Source of the DNA: Ferruginibacter lapsinanis
GTDB taxonomy: Bacteria; Bacteroidota; Bacteroidia; Chitinophagales; Chitinophagaceae
Assembly: GCF_020783315.1 (NCBI RefSeq)
Contig: NZ_CP086063.1
Coordinates: 2,778,501-2,842,500 of the forward strand
Direction of reading: 5' to 3'
DNA: 64,000 bases
Shown: positions 63,243-64,000 of the stretch, piece after piece
Numbering within the stretch: the stretch's first letter is position 1
How the letters are laid out: every line of letters starts with the position of its first letter
Position numbers and translations under genes: made by a program
Notes under the pieces: model-generated
What the model was told of the DNA's origin: nothing
Seen by the model: only the letters and a program-made list of their open reading frames with translations
Database searches by the model: none

Positions 63243-64000
63243 TTATTCAAATATAAATGGTAAAATTTTTTCGTTTGTTACTATCACTGCACATGTAGGA
63301 ATTGGTGTTGTTCTATTTATTGTAATGAGTTCCTCAATCGTTTGTTTATCCCTACAACTTAGTGATTCTAGATCCATAGGATGTGTATGCCATTCTCCAA
63401 CATAGCCTATTACTTGGCCAGTTTTTTGTTTTATATATTCCACTTGTTCAGGTAGTCCTTTAACGCCTCTTATGAATCCATTGCATGACCCTTTACTATC
63501 CTGAGGTTCTTGTATTATATCAAATACATGAATTGTTTTAGTCTTATAGTTTGAGACGCCTATTAATACTCCGCCTGTTTCAATATCACCTTTTTCTTTA
63601 CACAATTGAAAAAATTTATCTTTAAGCCCAGGTAACATTCTTAACTCCCATTTGCTACCAACATTGCAGGAATAGATATCGAAAGGTTCTACTAATTGAC
63701 TTTCACTTTTTATAATAGGCAGTCCTTCATTGTCAAAAATACTTGCGTACATTAAACCTAAGTCGGATATGTTTTGTTTATCACTTTCATTATGTAGCAC
63801 CTTTGAAAATATGCTGGAATGTAAAGAGATGATATCATCGGGCATAATAGTAGTTGACGAACTACATCCTAGTCCAACACTTAAATTTGTAACTTCTCGT
63901 TCGGAATCTCTTTTTCTCCAATCTTCAAAAATTGGGTTTTTGACAGCTTCATAATATGCTAAGCTTACAAGATCATCAATTCTCGGATTTCTGTTTGCCC
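63243..64000 (-). CDS. JAB/JAMM metalloprotease-domain protein, probable E1(ThiF)-JAB fusion, 5' part outside window
   Basis: The frame is open to the window end, so the ATG at 63845 is not the start. The last 115 residues are a JAMM isopeptidase domain: GDIETGGVLIGV with the Glu, EWHTHPMDLESLSCRD giving H-x-H-x7-S-x2-D (63349-63395), all metal-binding residues present, and CAVIVTNEKI at the end. The upstream 130 residues (SLAYYEAVKNP, VTNLSVGLGCSSST, MPDDIISLHSSIFSKVL) resemble the region where prokaryotic E1/ThiF domains continue into JAB domains, but the E1 core is not in view. Such proteins process ubiquitin-like conjugates. Confidence 0.72.
   Translation of the reverse strand, partial: ANRNPRIDDLVSLAYYEAVKNPIFEDWRKRDSEREVTNLSVGLGCSSSTTIMPDDIISLHSSIFSKVLHNESDKQNISDLGLMYASIFDNEGLPIIKSESQLVEPFDIYSCNVGSKWELRMLPGLKDKFFQLCKEKGDIETGGVLIGVSNYKTKTIHVFDIIQEPQDSKGSCNGFIRGVKGLPEQVEYIKQKTGQVIGYVGEWHTHPMDLESLSCRDKQTIEELITINRTTPIPTCAVIVTNEKILPFIFE

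Larger units (their letters stand above)
59868..64000. mobile_element. Putative integrated element at tRNA-Ser (left end, right end outside window)
   Basis: The tRNA-Ser is followed by a tyrosine recombinase gene, an AT-rich stretch with unusual inverted repeats, and accessory genes without housekeeping function. I searched by eye for a repeated copy of the tRNA 3' end (TCGAATCCCTCTCTCTCC) to 64000 and saw none, so the distal attachment site would lie beyond the window. The boundary at the tRNA 3' end is inference. Confidence 0.6.

Noticed and set aside
63243..63845. Stand-alone 200-residue JAB protein starting at 63845
   Set aside because: The same frame continues with coding-like sequence to the window edge, so this Met is internal.
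59867..64000. Right-end attachment site of the island inside the window
   Set aside because: No repeated copy of the tRNA-Ser 3' end was seen before the window end, so the element length cannot be given.

Overview
The window looks like one contig from an AT-rich Bacteroidota chromosome, most likely family Chitinophagaceae. The reasons are the gene set (type IX secretion plug-domain protein, TamL-type outer membrane lipoprotein, DUF2851, DUF4129/DUF4350 Bat-type cluster, UbiA/Maf/DUF2520 neighbourhood), Bacteroidota -33/-7 promoters of the form TTG-N20-TAnnTTTG in front of several genes, weak or absent Shine-Dalgarno sequences, and AT-rich palindromic repeats between genes. I cannot name a species.

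Layout. 1-7.3 kb: core genes (DUF2520 end, ISC ferredoxin and IscX, KdsC-like phosphatase, UbiA prenyltransferase, Maf, DUF2851, OsmC, lipoyl synthase). 7.4-17.1 kb: sugar and glycogen metabolism (ROK kinase, sugar MFS transporter, glgA, glgC, GPH/SLC45-type transporter, secreted GH13 amylase); glgB lies apart at 43.7 kb. 17.1-23.4 kb: RDD protein divergent from a SpoIIM, DUF4129, DUF4350, MoxR, DUF58 operon. 23.4-33.1 kb: truB, tamL, an rRNA methyltransferase, an FtsX-type permease, the T9SS plug-domain protein, the small SRP RNA, a transaldolase/FSA gene and small accessory genes. 33.1-41.4 kb: a trp operon trpE-G-D-C-F-F2-(GNAT)-B-(lipoprotein)-A, preceded by a 16-residue leader peptide with three consecutive Trp codons and an intrinsic terminator, i.e. 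an apparent transcription attenuator. 41.4-59.7 kb: housekeeping genes (TlpA-like, pdxJ, glgB, TPR, ychF, trxA, dnaE, NlpC/P60, flippase, M1 peptidase, peptide-binding lipoprotein, msrA, CBS).

From 59.8 kb the window changes character. A tRNA-Ser(UGA) is followed directly by a tyrosine recombinase with the IntDOT-like loss of Arg I. Then come a roughly 150-bp nested inverted repeat, a tiny membrane peptide, an unknown single-TM protein and, on the other strand, a translationally coupled pair: a protein with an intact C-terminal JAMM/JAB protease domain whose open frame runs off the window end (probably an E1/ThiF-JAB fusion), and a four-TM protein. I read this as the left end of an integrated element carrying a ubiquitin-like-processing, possibly anti-phage, module; its other end is outside the window.

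The strongest items for a second look are the JAB/4-TM pair on the tRNA-Ser island, the trp leader peptide and attenuator, the nested inverted repeat at 61.4-61.6 kb, a 4 x 7-bp tract inside a signal-peptide coding region, tandem trpF genes, a ROK kinase lacking all zinc-site cysteines, and several families of dispersed palindromic repeats, two copies of which supply the stop codons of maf and dnaE.
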